The notes under the pieces: model-generated | Seen by the model: the letters and a program-made list of their open reading frames with translations, nothing else | Told to the model about the DNA's origin: nothing | Database searches by the model: none | Translations under genes and position numbers: made by a program | Assembly (NCBI GenBank): GCA_017468385.1 | Contig: JAFUIQ010000027.1 | Location: 1-60,439 of the forward strand | Source: Clostridia bacterium | Lineage (GTDB): Bacteria; Bacillota; Clostridia; Oscillospirales; CAG-272 | DNA: 60,439 bases | Direction of reading: 5' to 3' | Shown: in pieces, positions 15,288-23,680 of the stretch | Layout of the letters: each line of letters begins with the position of its first letter | How positions within the stretch are numbered: position 1 is the stretch's first letter

Positions 15288-15316
15288 TTGATATGGTGCG
15301 AAAAAAATGCTATACT
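15288..15316 (+). promoter_or_regulatory. Promoter placed directly at the start codon (leaderless candidate)
   Basis: TTGATA (15288-15293), 17-base spacer, TATACT (15311-15316). The ATG of the next gene is at 15323, only six bases after the -10 box, where transcription should start. Confidence 0.65.
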
Positions 15317-15322
15317 ACTTCT

Positions 15323-16261
15323 ATGGATATTATTATTGATGAAAAGAACGCCGGGAAGATGATCCGTGCTTTCACAAAGCAGGAGTTGGGCTTCTCCTCG
15401 GCGATCTTGAAAAAACTGAAATATTCCGAGGGCGGCATCCGTGTCAACGGGGAATTTGTCACCGTGCGCTATGTGCTTCGCGAGGGCGATGTCCTTATGC
15501 TGGCTATGGACGATCGGGAAGAGGACGTCAGTCCCTATATCGTTCCCGCCGATTTGCCCCTGCCGGTGGTGTTCGAGGACGACGCGGTTACCGTAATCAA
15601 TAAGCCCTCGAATATGCCGTCCCATCCTTCCTTTGGTCATCCCCTGGATACCGCCGCCAACGCTTTGGCCTATCGATATCGGGACCGTACCTATGTGTTC
15701 CGTCCCGTTAATAGGCTGGATAGGGACACCAGCGGCGTGATGCTGACCGCCAACACCAAGTTGGCGGCCCACCGTATGGCGCTGGCCATGCAGAGCGGAC
15801 GCATACAGAAAGGTTACATCGCTATCACGGAAGGCGTTCCGCCGACAACGGAGGGAGTTGTCGACGGCTATATGCACCGGACAGCCGACAGCATCATTAC
15901 CCGCGAAACCTGCGATGCCGATGCTCCCGGTGCTCGCCGTGCCGTGACGGAATACAGCGTGCTGTACGCCAATGATCGGCACAGCGTGATTTTGGCACGC
16001 CCCATCACCGGCCGGACGCACCAGATCCGTGTGCAGCTTACCTCCATCGGATGTCCGCTGGTGGGCGATACCTTGTACGGCCGGGAGGACGCGGATATGC
16101 CGCGGCACGCGCTTCACGCGTTCCAAACGGAGTTTCCCCATCCCGCCGATGATCGGCCCATGTGCGTGCGGGCACCGCTTCCCGAGGATATGAAAAACTG
16201 GATTGCAGAGCACTTCGGTACTGATGCGATAACTGCTTTGCAGGAAATGGATATACTATGA
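15323..16261 (+). CDS. RluA-family rRNA/tRNA pseudouridine synthase
   Basis: 312 aa. An N-terminal S4-like RNA-binding segment (GFSSAILKKLKYSEGGIRVNGEFV) is followed by the RluA catalytic domain with NRLDRDTSG, whose second Asp is the nucleophile, and the downstream ARPITGRTHQIRVQL motif. These enzymes isomerise uridine in rRNA or tRNA. The start ATG 15323 fits the homology; a longer frame opens at 15233 but runs through the promoter and terminator. There is no Shine-Dalgarno site, and the promoter suggests a leaderless mRNA. The end overlaps the DUF3810 gene by four bases. Exact target (RluC/D/TruC type) is not resolved. Confidence 0.92.
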   Translation: MDIIIDEKNAGKMIRAFTKQELGFSSAILKKLKYSEGGIRVNGEFVTVRYVLREGDVLMLAMDDREEDVSPYIVPADLPLPVVFEDDAVTVINKPSNMPSHPSFGHPLDTAANALAYRYRDRTYVFRPVNRLDRDTSGVMLTANTKLAAHRMALAMQSGRIQKGYIAITEGVPPTTEGVVDGYMHRTADSIITRETCDADAPGARRAVTEYSVLYANDRHSVILARPITGRTHQIRVQLTSIGCPLVGDTLYGREDADMPRHALHAFQTEFPHPADDRPMCVRAPLPEDMKNWIAEHFGTDAITALQEMDIL

Positions 16262-17367
16262 TAAAAACTGCTTACCGAAAAATCCGCCGATATATGCCCT
16301 CCGCCTCTTTTTGGCTGTTTGTGTCGGCCGCGATCGCCGCACTGCTTCATGCGGGATTTGTTTTCGCCCCCGCTTTTGCGGATTTCTTCAACGAAAAGAT
16401 CGCTGCCTTTTTCCGGGCAGTCTTCGCCCATATCACGGGATGGATTCCGTTTTCTGTAGCGGAAACGCTGGTTTTGTTTGTACCGGTGATTTTCGTGGCG
16501 GTGCTGGTTGGTTGTATCCGCCAGGCGGCCAAAGGATGGCGGCGCGCCATGTACAGCATCGTGTCACTGCTTTCTGTGATTGCTCTCATCTATACCATGT
16601 TTGTGGCTACCTTTGCCGCAGGCTATCATGCCACTCCGCTGGAGAAGAAATTAGGCCTGCCCACAAGGGAAGTATCCGCTTTGGAATTGGCGGAAACTGC
16701 GGCCATTCTGGCCGCCGGCATGGAAAGCACTCTGGATGAGGTGACGTTCCGCTACGAGGGTCCCTCGGTGATGCCCTACAGTTATGGGGAAATGTCCCGC
16801 CTGCTGATGGAAGCCTACGACCGGGTATGCGATACCTATCCTTTCATTCAGCACCTGGATTCCCGCATCAAACCCATCACCTGCAGTGAGGGGATGACGT
16901 ATACCCACATCTCAGGCGTGTATACCATGTTTACCGGTGAGGCCAATCTCAACGTGAATTATCCCGATTACGTGCTTCCGTATACGGCGGCCCATGAACT
17001 GGCCCATCAGCGCGGCATCGCCCGGGAAAATGAGGCGAATTTCGTGGCGTTCCTCGTCTGCATGGCGTCGGAGGATCCCTATATCCGCTACAGCGGCTAT
17101 CTGAATATGTATGAGTACGTATCCTCCGCCTTGTATTCCGCCTCCCGGGAGTATCACTCCATGATTCAGGGAGCACTGGATCTGCGGATCTATTATGAAC
17201 TCCGTTCGTACAGGACATTCTTTGAGAAATATCAGGACAATGTGGTTGCGGACGTGAGCGAAACAATCAATAATTCTTACCTGGTGATCCAGGGAACGGA
17301 AGGAACCAGAAGCTATGGCATGGTGGTGGATCTGGCCGTGCAGTATCTGCTGAAAAATCGAAAATGA
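16258..17367 (+). CDS. DUF3810 membrane protein with HExxH-like zinc site
   Basis: 369 aa starting in an ATGA overlap. Three hydrophobic spans occupy the first ~125 residues (about 15-37, 60-82 and 98-122). The rest carries AAHELAHQRGIARENEANFVAFL, a gluzincin-like HExxH motif (HELAH) with a downstream ExxxxF segment; this is the conserved core of DUF3810. A membrane zinc peptidase role is suggested by the motif, but the family is uncharacterised. It lies upstream of the NodB-like and walRK genes in the same direction and may be part of the same transcript. Confidence 0.85.
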   Translation: MIKTAYRKIRRYMPSASFWLFVSAAIAALLHAGFVFAPAFADFFNEKIAAFFRAVFAHITGWIPFSVAETLVLFVPVIFVAVLVGCIRQAAKGWRRAMYSIVSLLSVIALIYTMFVATFAAGYHATPLEKKLGLPTREVSALELAETAAILAAGMESTLDEVTFRYEGPSVMPYSYGEMSRLLMEAYDRVCDTYPFIQHLDSRIKPITCSEGMTYTHISGVYTMFTGEANLNVNYPDYVLPYTAAHELAHQRGIARENEANFVAFLVCMASEDPYIRYSGYLNMYEYVSSALYSASREYHSMIQGALDLRIYYELRSYRTFFEKYQDNVVADVSETINNSYLVIQGTEGTRSYGMVVDLAVQYLLKNRK

Positions 17368-17388
17368 TGGAAAGGAAGGATGGACGGC

Positions 17389-18546
17389 ATGAAAAGAAAA
17401 CAAATCGCGCTGATCGCGGCGGCGCTGGTCATCAGCATCGGACTGGGGTTTGTATTCTCCGTCCATGTCTCCGCCGCATCCACACCCAGTTTGTTCCACA
17501 ACGATGAGAGATGGTACCGGGATACATCGGCCGGCTTGGAAATTATCGGCGGGCTCTATTATGTGCCCGTGGATGTGTTCGGCATGTTCCGCCATCTGGA
17601 GTTGACCATGGACAGCCGACGGGGCGAGTTCATGGTGTATAACCGCAATACCGGGGCGTATATTTCCGTGTTGTACAGCGAAAAGATTGCTTCCATCAAC
17701 GGTGAGGACGAGGCGTATCTGAATCTGTATAAACTGCACGGGGGATATTATTACGTGCCGGCGGAGTATTTCTGTACCGTCTTGTCCCTGGGATACGAGG
17801 TGCGCCGCGGCAGCGGATCTGTGGTGGACGCATCCTTCCGTATACTCGATGGCAGGGAGACCAAAACCTTTGATGAATTGCTGGAGGGATATGCCCCTGA
17901 TACATCGGGCGGCACATCGGATACACTTCCGCCTGTGACGGATACGGGAACGCCCGGCACCGATTCTACCGCCCGTACCAACTATATTACGTTCAACACT
18001 ATCTCCTCCGCTCCCCTGGAGAGTATTCTGCAAACGTTGGAAGAATACAGGGTGATGGCCACGTTTTTTGTCACTGCAGAGGAACTGCGCAGTATGCCCG
18101 AGACAGCGGTTGCGCTGACAGCAGGAGGACATACGGTGGCACTGCGTTGTGATGATGCAGAGAACGTTCAGGATTTCCTGAACAAAATGGACGAGGCCAA
18201 CGACATCCTCTACGGAATTACCAAAAAACGCACTCGCATTGTGCAGTTTGCGGCGGGTGAGAACGGGTGGACCGACGAAGATTATGCTATGATCCGTGAC
18301 AGCGGCTATGTGCTGTGGGGATGGACCTATGATGTGCCCGACAGTGTAGGCTACAGCGTACGGTATGTGAAAAGTGCCTGCCGGCAGGAAGTGGTCCAAA
18401 ACGAGATCAACGTGCTTCGGTTCGGATGCAACAATACGGCCGCCCAGGTGCTGCCGGATCTGTTGGATTTTCTCACATCCAATAACAATTATCGTGTATA
18501 CCCCATATATGCCAGTCATGAAGAAGTTCGTCTTTCCGGAAAATAA
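17389..18546 (+). CDS. Degenerate NodB-fold (polysaccharide deacetylase-like) secreted protein
   Basis: 385 aa from ATG 17389 (AAGGAAGG nine bases upstream; ATG 17380 is too close). A signal anchor is followed by a copper-amine-oxidase-N-like region (YYVPVDVFGMFRHLELTMD...YVPAEYF), a Thr/Gly/Pro linker near 185-205 and a C-terminal NodB-type barrel (YITFNTISSAPLESILQTLEEYRVMATFFVTAEEL). Catalytic motifs are lost: ITFNTISS stands where active enzymes have TFDDGP, and HTVALRCDD replaces the HxxxxH metal site. It is therefore probably a binding or regulatory protein rather than a deacetylase. It lies 11 bases before walR, suggesting a link to the WalRK wall-homeostasis system. Confidence 0.8.
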   Translation: MKRKQIALIAAALVISIGLGFVFSVHVSAASTPSLFHNDERWYRDTSAGLEIIGGLYYVPVDVFGMFRHLELTMDSRRGEFMVYNRNTGAYISVLYSEKIASINGEDEAYLNLYKLHGGYYYVPAEYFCTVLSLGYEVRRGSGSVVDASFRILDGRETKTFDELLEGYAPDTSGGTSDTLPPVTDTGTPGTDSTARTNYITFNTISSAPLESILQTLEEYRVMATFFVTAEELRSMPETAVALTAGGHTVALRCDDAENVQDFLNKMDEANDILYGITKKRTRIVQFAAGENGWTDEDYAMIRDSGYVLWGWTYDVPDSVGYSVRYVKSACRQEVVQNEINVLRFGCNNTAAQVLPDLLDFLTSNNNYRVYPIYASHEEVRLSGK

Positions 18547-18557
18547 GGAGTGATTTC

Positions 18558-19268
18558 ATGGAAACCAAAAAGAAAATACTGATCGTTGAGGATGAAAAAA
18601 ATATCGCCCAGGTGCTGCAGTACAATATCATCAAATCCGGCTACGACGCCGAGATTGCGAGCGACGGCGGAAGCGGCCTGGTGCGGGCTTTGAGCGGCGA
18701 GTTCGATCTGGTCCTTCTGGATATCATGCTTCCTGTGATGAACGGCTTTGAAGTATGCGAGCAGATTCGTCTGAAAAGCCAGATTCCGATCATTTTCGTC
18801 ACCGCCAGGGAAGAGGAGAAGGATAAAATCCTCGGCCTGGACACCGGTGCGGACGATTACGTGACCAAGCCCTTTTCCTTCAAGGAATTGCTTTCCCGCA
18901 TCCGCGCTAACATTCGCCGCAGTGCCGGAGAACCTATTGCGGAAAAGAAGGCAGAGGAAGCGGCTCCCGTGGTGATCGGCGATCTGAGTATCGATTGCGC
19001 CAAGTATCTGGTTACCAAGGGCGGCGAGCCCATTGAGTTGTCCAAAAAAGACTACGATCTGCTGGCCTTTCTGGCAGCCAATCTGGGGCGGGCTTATTCC
19101 CGCGAGGAGCTGCTGGAGGAAATCTGGGGATACGAGAACTACTACGGCGATACCCGCAACGTAGACGTTACCGTGTGCCGCCTGCGCAATAAGATCGAGG
19201 CGGATCCCTCCAAACCCGAATATCTGATGACCAAACGCGGGGTAGGGTACTACCTGCGCCGTCCGTAA
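18558..19268 (+). CDS. walR: OmpR/PhoB-family response regulator, WalR-type
   Basis: 236 aa. Receiver domain with acidic pocket ED at 11-12, phospho-acceptor D55 in LVLLDIMLP, TAREEE and K at DDYVTKPFS, then a winged-helix DNA-binding domain (LSKKDYDLLAFLAANLGRAYSREELLEEIWGYENYYGDTRNVDVTVCRLRNKIE). The order walR, PAS-HAMP kinase, yycH-like, yycI-like is the conserved WalRK operon of Firmicutes, which controls cell-wall hydrolases. GGAG lies upstream of the ATG. PhoB is an alternative on sequence alone, but the two downstream regulators favour WalR. Confidence 0.9.
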   Translation: METKKKILIVEDEKNIAQVLQYNIIKSGYDAEIASDGGSGLVRALSGEFDLVLLDIMLPVMNGFEVCEQIRLKSQIPIIFVTAREEEKDKILGLDTGADDYVTKPFSFKELLSRIRANIRRSAGEPIAEKKAEEAAPVVIGDLSIDCAKYLVTKGGEPIELSKKDYDLLAFLAANLGRAYSREELLEEIWGYENYYGDTRNVDVTVCRLRNKIEADPSKPEYLMTKRGVGYYLRRP

Positions 19269-19289
19269 TCCTTTCTGCGGAGTATCGAG

Positions 19290-21101
19290 ATGTTTAAAAG
19301 TCTGTATTTTAAGATCGTTCTGATCTTGCTTGTGTTTATCCTGGCGGTTATGACCGTGGTGAGCATTGTCCTTCTCAACAGCGTCACTACATTCTACATC
19401 AACCAGTTCATGGATCAGATGGAGGAATGTTTTGCCGAAACATCCGCCTTGCATCAGGAATTGACGGATGCGTTGAGCGATTCCTCCTATGCGGAAAAGC
19501 AAAAGAGTATTCTCAAATCCTATGAGAGTATCCTCGGAATCGATCCCTACCGTAACTACTACATTCTTACCATGGACGGCGTGATGATCGACGGCTCCGA
19601 TACGGAATTGGGCCGGGAATTGCGCATCACCCCCAATATGCTGTCCGCCATGGACGGAAAAACGGAAAACAAACGCCTGCGCGGCGACGGATATACGGAT
19701 TTCGCGGTGTATCTGCACAACGGCAATGCGGAGTGTATTGTATATATGAAGGACAGCCTGGAGGAGATGGATCAGCTCAGCCTCATGCTACTGTCCATCG
19801 TTCTGCAGACCCTGTTTGTCGGTATTCTGATTGCCATTCTGCTGTCTTTCTTTCTGGCAAAAGCCATCACGGCACCGATTCAGATCCTGACAAAAAATGC
19901 CCAACTGGTGGCGCTGGGTGAGTTCTCCCACGAGATCGAAGTCCACTCCACGGACGAAATCGGTATTCTGACCGATACGTTCAACAACATGAAGAACGTG
20001 CTGAAAAACACGCTTCTGGAAATCGACGGTGAAAAAACCAAGCTGAAAACCGTGCTGTCCTGCATTTCCGATGCGATCGTGGCCTTTACGGATGGGGGAT
20101 ATGTGCTTCATTCCAATGAAAGCGCACAGAAGCTGTTCGGTGGGGATCTGGAAAAATCCTTCTCCATGGAGCGGTTCTTTGAACTTCTGGATATTCCGCT
20201 GGAGCGGAGTCCGAAGGGCATTGTCACAACATCCACCAATATCAACGTGGAGAAATCCGATGACGGCACCTTGATTTTCCGCGACAGACCCTTCGGCGGT
20301 CGTGTGTTCGATGTCAGCTTCGGACGGATCCACTATATTTCCGATAACGTTAAGCATGTGGGATTGATCGCCGTTATCCACGACATCACCAACCGCTTTG
20401 AATTGGATAAATCCCGCCGGGAATTCGTGGCTAACGTGTCTCACGAATTGCGTACTCCTCTGACATCCATCAAGGGCGCCTGCGAAACGGTGATGGATGA
20501 TCCGGAAATGCCGGCGGAAACCCGCCAGTACTTCCTGGATATGGCATTGACGGAAAGCGACCGTATGACGCGCATCGTGTCGGATCTTCTGGTGCTGTCC
20601 CGGCTGGATAACAAGCGGACCCAGTGGAAGGTGGAAACCTTTGATCTGTGCCGTTCCGTGTCCCGTCTGATTGAGGTTATGCGCGTGGATATTGAGGCGA
20701 GAGAACATACGGTTTCGTTTACTGCGGAAGAAAATATACCGCAGATTACCGCGGACCGGGAGCGCATTGAGCAGGTTATTGTCAATGTGCTGTCCAACTC
20801 CGTGAAATACACGCCGGTCGGCGGGAAAATCGATGTGAGTGTCCGTGCCGCAGAGGAGCGGATTTCCTTCTGTGTGAAGGATAACGGCATCGGTATTCCC
20901 GAGGAGGACCAGGAGCGGATCTTTGAGCGATTCTATCGCGTAGAGAAATCCCGAACATCGGAGATGGGCGGTACCGGTTTGGGCCTTGCTATTGCACGGG
21001 AACTGATTGAAGCTCATGGCGGTACCATCCGGATTGAAAGCCGACTTGGAGAGGGAACGGCGGTTACGGTCACACTGCCTGTGGTTTGTAACCCTGCCTG
21101 A
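19290..21101 (+). CDS. walK: Sensor histidine kinase, WalK-type
   Basis: 603 aa. One membrane span near 8-30, an extracytoplasmic domain of ~140 residues, a second span near 172-193, HAMP (AKAITAPIQILTKNAQLVALGEFSHE), a PAS-like domain (~255-365), HisKA with the phospho-accepting His385 in ANVSHELRTPLTSIKG, and a HATPase_c domain with N box VIVNVLSNSVKYTP and G boxes DNGIGIPEEDQERIFERFYR and GGTGLGLAI. This full architecture (extracellular sensor, HAMP, PAS, kinase) is that of WalK/VicK. It phosphorylates WalR and monitors cell-wall status. It lies 21 bases downstream of walR. Confidence 0.92.
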   Translation: MFKSLYFKIVLILLVFILAVMTVVSIVLLNSVTTFYINQFMDQMEECFAETSALHQELTDALSDSSYAEKQKSILKSYESILGIDPYRNYYILTMDGVMIDGSDTELGRELRITPNMLSAMDGKTENKRLRGDGYTDFAVYLHNGNAECIVYMKDSLEEMDQLSLMLLSIVLQTLFVGILIAILLSFFLAKAITAPIQILTKNAQLVALGEFSHEIEVHSTDEIGILTDTFNNMKNVLKNTLLEIDGEKTKLKTVLSCISDAIVAFTDGGYVLHSNESAQKLFGGDLEKSFSMERFFELLDIPLERSPKGIVTTSTNINVEKSDDGTLIFRDRPFGGRVFDVSFGRIHYISDNVKHVGLIAVIHDITNRFELDKSRREFVANVSHELRTPLTSIKGACETVMDDPEMPAETRQYFLDMALTESDRMTRIVSDLLVLSRLDNKRTQWKVETFDLCRSVSRLIEVMRVDIEAREHTVSFTAEENIPQITADRERIEQVIVNVLSNSVKYTPVGGKIDVSVRAAEERISFCVKDNGIGIPEEDQERIFERFYRVEKSRTSEMGGTGLGLAIARELIEAHGGTIRIESRLGEGTAVTVTLPVVCNPA

Positions 21102-21140
21102 TATAGTTTTGGGAAAGGAGGGAGAGTTATCCGTATTTCT

Positions 21141-22517
21141 ATGAAGCGTACGGGAAAGAAAATCACAGCAGATATTTGGCTGAACGTGCTGATCGTCGGC
21201 TTGCTGGCCGCGCTGTTGGCGCAGTGTGCTGTATATCTGGTGGAATATGCACATATGGGTAAGACCAGCGGCGAGATCCCCTTTGAAATGCAGATGCTTT
21301 CCACCTCTGCCAAGGATTCGCGGCGCAGTCTGGATGCCTCTATGCTGCAGCCATCCTGCATCGTCGTTACCGCCGGTGGAAAAACAACCGGGGTTGTAAA
21401 TTCCGCCGCGGTTGTGGATGAGATTTATACCGCTATCAGCGGAGCGTTGTTTGATGCTATGCAGAATGAGGCCGTTTCCGTTCCCATGGATGGGTGGCGG
21501 CAGGCATTGCTGCAGGATACCTATGTATATCTGCAGTATCCCACAGAACTGCCGTACCAGGTGATTTTTGCCTTTGCGGCGGCCAAAGAGGAAAGCGATG
21601 TGCAGATCCGTCGGGCGGATTCCTATATCGGCGTCCGGGAAATGGTTCTTACGGCGGATGCGGAGGGGAATCTGACGCGGATTCTGGTCCGCGGCGGCGA
21701 AAAAGTATATGCATTCTCTCCGGATACCAGCATTCCCATGGATACATTCACGGCGTATCCCCAGGCCTATCCCGAAGTGTTCTACAATGGCACGATGGAC
21801 GATCTTGTGACCCATACCGAGTTTGTTGTTACGGAAAAAATTACCGCCCGAGATATTTATGCCTCTGTGGGCGGCGCATCCATGCTCCGTGCCAACAGCG
21901 ATCACCTGGAGGATCTCCTCCGACTTTTGAATTTCAATCCGGATAAACTGCGGTATCACATGGAAGCGGACGGTACCTATGTGTATGTGGAATCCCACGG
22001 AATTCTGCGTATGGATACCAAAACCATTGCCTATACCGCGGCAGAGCAGGGCGGCATTTCGCTGTCCAAAGTGGTAGGACAGGACGCGGCGGGGGATATA
22101 TATACCTATCTGCGTGCTGCATCCTATATAGTGCGCCGGCTGCATGATATGGATAACCAGTATACGGGCGGAGATGCCCAGTTGCGGCTGAAATCCGTGT
22201 CTGTCCGAAACGGTTCCGTTACGCTGAACTATGCTTTCTATTCGGACAATGTGGCTATATATACGAAGTCCGGAAATACAGGGCTGTCCATCACATTTAC
22301 CGGCACGACCATCAGCCATATTTCCTTTGATATGATTGCGGTTCGCCGCAGCCTGAGCGAACATCGGCTGATGCTCCAGACATGGAGCAAAAAGCAGCTG
22401 GCCGGCAGCCGTCCCGCTATCATGCATCTGGTTTATCGGATGGATGCGGAAGAGATTGCGATTTCCGCGGAGTGGATGGCTCAGCTTGTCCGCAGGGAAG
22501 AAGGGAGAAGAGAATGA
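21141..22517 (+). CDS. yycH: YycH/WalH-like regulator of WalK
   Basis: 458 aa with one N-terminal membrane anchor (about 12-35) and a large extracytoplasmic region; no enzymatic motif is seen. Identity rests on topology, length and place between walK and a YycI-like gene, plus YycH-like segments such as VSLNYAF-type beta strands near the end; sequence similarity in this family is always low. In Bacillus YycH and YycI form a membrane complex that restrains WalK. GGAGGGAG lies 18 bases ahead of the ATG, an unusually long spacing. The gene overlaps the next by four bases. Confidence 0.75.
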   Translation: MKRTGKKITADIWLNVLIVGLLAALLAQCAVYLVEYAHMGKTSGEIPFEMQMLSTSAKDSRRSLDASMLQPSCIVVTAGGKTTGVVNSAAVVDEIYTAISGALFDAMQNEAVSVPMDGWRQALLQDTYVYLQYPTELPYQVIFAFAAAKEESDVQIRRADSYIGVREMVLTADAEGNLTRILVRGGEKVYAFSPDTSIPMDTFTAYPQAYPEVFYNGTMDDLVTHTEFVVTEKITARDIYASVGGASMLRANSDHLEDLLRLLNFNPDKLRYHMEADGTYVYVESHGILRMDTKTIAYTAAEQGGISLSKVVGQDAAGDIYTYLRAASYIVRRLHDMDNQYTGGDAQLRLKSVSVRNGSVTLNYAFYSDNVAIYTKSGNTGLSITFTGTTISHISFDMIAVRRSLSEHRLMLQTWSKKQLAGSRPAIMHLVYRMDAEEIAISAEWMAQLVRREEGRRE

Positions 22518-23434
22518 AGGGTTGGCGCGTGGTAAAAGTCACATTGGCCTGTGTGCTTGCGGCGGCCAATGTATTCATGCTCGGATTTCTTTACTCCGTG
22601 TTCCGTCCACTGGAATATATTCCGGAGGATGCCATCCGGCAGATGCGGGAATTGCTCCGCAAGGATGGCATTCTGATCCCGCAGGGAGTAGTCGATGGCC
22701 GGAAAATCGATCTGCCGATCTATGAAGGAACGATGACCCAGGATTACTATACAGTTACGGCAAGCAAACTGAGCCGCAGCGGCGTGTCGCTGACGTTCGA
22801 TGCCCCCAATGGTATGGTAGTGTCCATGGCCAACGGAGCCAGATGCGCATTTTATGACGGGTTTGGTATCCGCTATACCGCAGCAAATGCACCGGAACAT
22901 CATGTGCTGAGTACGTTGGATGAGACCGCATTGTCCCCCCTTTCCCCCGCCGATATGGAAACGGCACGGGAAGTCATCGACTTGTTTTTGGATGGCGTTT
23001 CCACGCCGAATGCCGCCTTCCCCTATACGATGGTGACTTGCGCCGAAGATACGGAAAGCGGCATACGGTACTGTGTGTGCGAGCAGGAAATGGGAGGACG
23101 ATCCCTGATGGACTTCCGGACGGTGTTTGCCGTGCAGGATTCTCGGGTGATCGGTATGAGCGGATCCTGGTGTTTTGCGTCGATTGGTGCTTCCTATTCT
23201 GCACAATTGCTGGATCAGATCAATATACTGTATAGTGTAAGAAACCGGATTTTGGAAGAACGCGCGGGCACAGCCGATGACCGAGTGGAGATCGTATCTC
23301 AGGAACTTGGCTATGCCGTGTATTTCCGCGGCGATACGGAGAATTTTTATCTGATCCCAGCTTGGAATGTGCGGACGGATACAGGTGAAAACTATTGTAT
23401 CAACGCGGTGGATGGTACATTATACACAAAATAA
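22514..23434 (+). CDS. yycI: YycI/WalI-like regulator of WalK
   Basis: 306 aa starting in an ATGA overlap with the YycH-like gene. A single membrane span (about 8-26) precedes an extracytoplasmic domain with the typical YycI pattern: a short linker, VDGRKIDLPIYEGTMTQDYYTVT, and a C-terminal YAVYFRGDTENFYLIPAWNVRTDTGENYCINAVDGTLY, recalling the C-terminal YycH/YycI-like fold where lost peptidase propeptide-type repeats occur. It probably acts with the upstream protein on WalK. The expected next gene of the Bacillus operon, walJ/yycJ, is absent; murA follows after 246 bases. Confidence 0.78.
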   Translation: MKGWRVVKVTLACVLAAANVFMLGFLYSVFRPLEYIPEDAIRQMRELLRKDGILIPQGVVDGRKIDLPIYEGTMTQDYYTVTASKLSRSGVSLTFDAPNGMVVSMANGARCAFYDGFGIRYTAANAPEHHVLSTLDETALSPLSPADMETAREVIDLFLDGVSTPNAAFPYTMVTCAEDTESGIRYCVCEQEMGGRSLMDFRTVFAVQDSRVIGMSGSWCFASIGASYSAQLLDQINILYSVRNRILEERAGTADDRVEIVSQELGYAVYFRGDTENFYLIPAWNVRTDTGENYCINAVDGTLYTK

Positions 23435-23680
23435 GAGGGGATTTGCTTCGCGATATTGTGTGAAAAACACCAAATATGTGATCACGATGAAAAAACTCGC
23501 AAAAAGCCCTTTCTTTTGTGGACACAAATTGATATAATATATACGTTAATAATTCCATAATGGATTCTTATGCTCGGACGTGAGTGCGCGGATCTGTCTT
23601 TCGGATCGCGTGCGGTCTTCCGTTCTCCGGGATAATACGGAAAGGAATAGATCTGTCATGACGACAGATTTGGATTATAT
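23435..23680 (+). promoter_or_regulatory. murA leader: extended -10 promoter, hairpins and a short overlapping ORF
   Basis: An extended -10 box TGATATAAT lies at 23530-23538, without a good -35. The ~130-base leader holds a stem formed by GTGCGCG near 23583 and CGCGTGC near 23606, and a hairpin ATCTGTC (23651-23657) / GACAGAT (23663-23669) between the Shine-Dalgarno AAAGGA (23641-23646) and the murA ATG at 23681. A 25-codon reading frame (ATG 23658 to TAA 23733-23735) starts in the hairpin loop, 11 bases after that site, and overlaps the murA start in another frame. No terminator for the yycI gene is visible. Confidence 0.55.

Noticed and set aside
15233-15322. Longer N-terminus for the RluA-type gene
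   Set aside because: It would be translated through the glmS terminator and the promoter, and has no similarity to the S4-like start at 15323.
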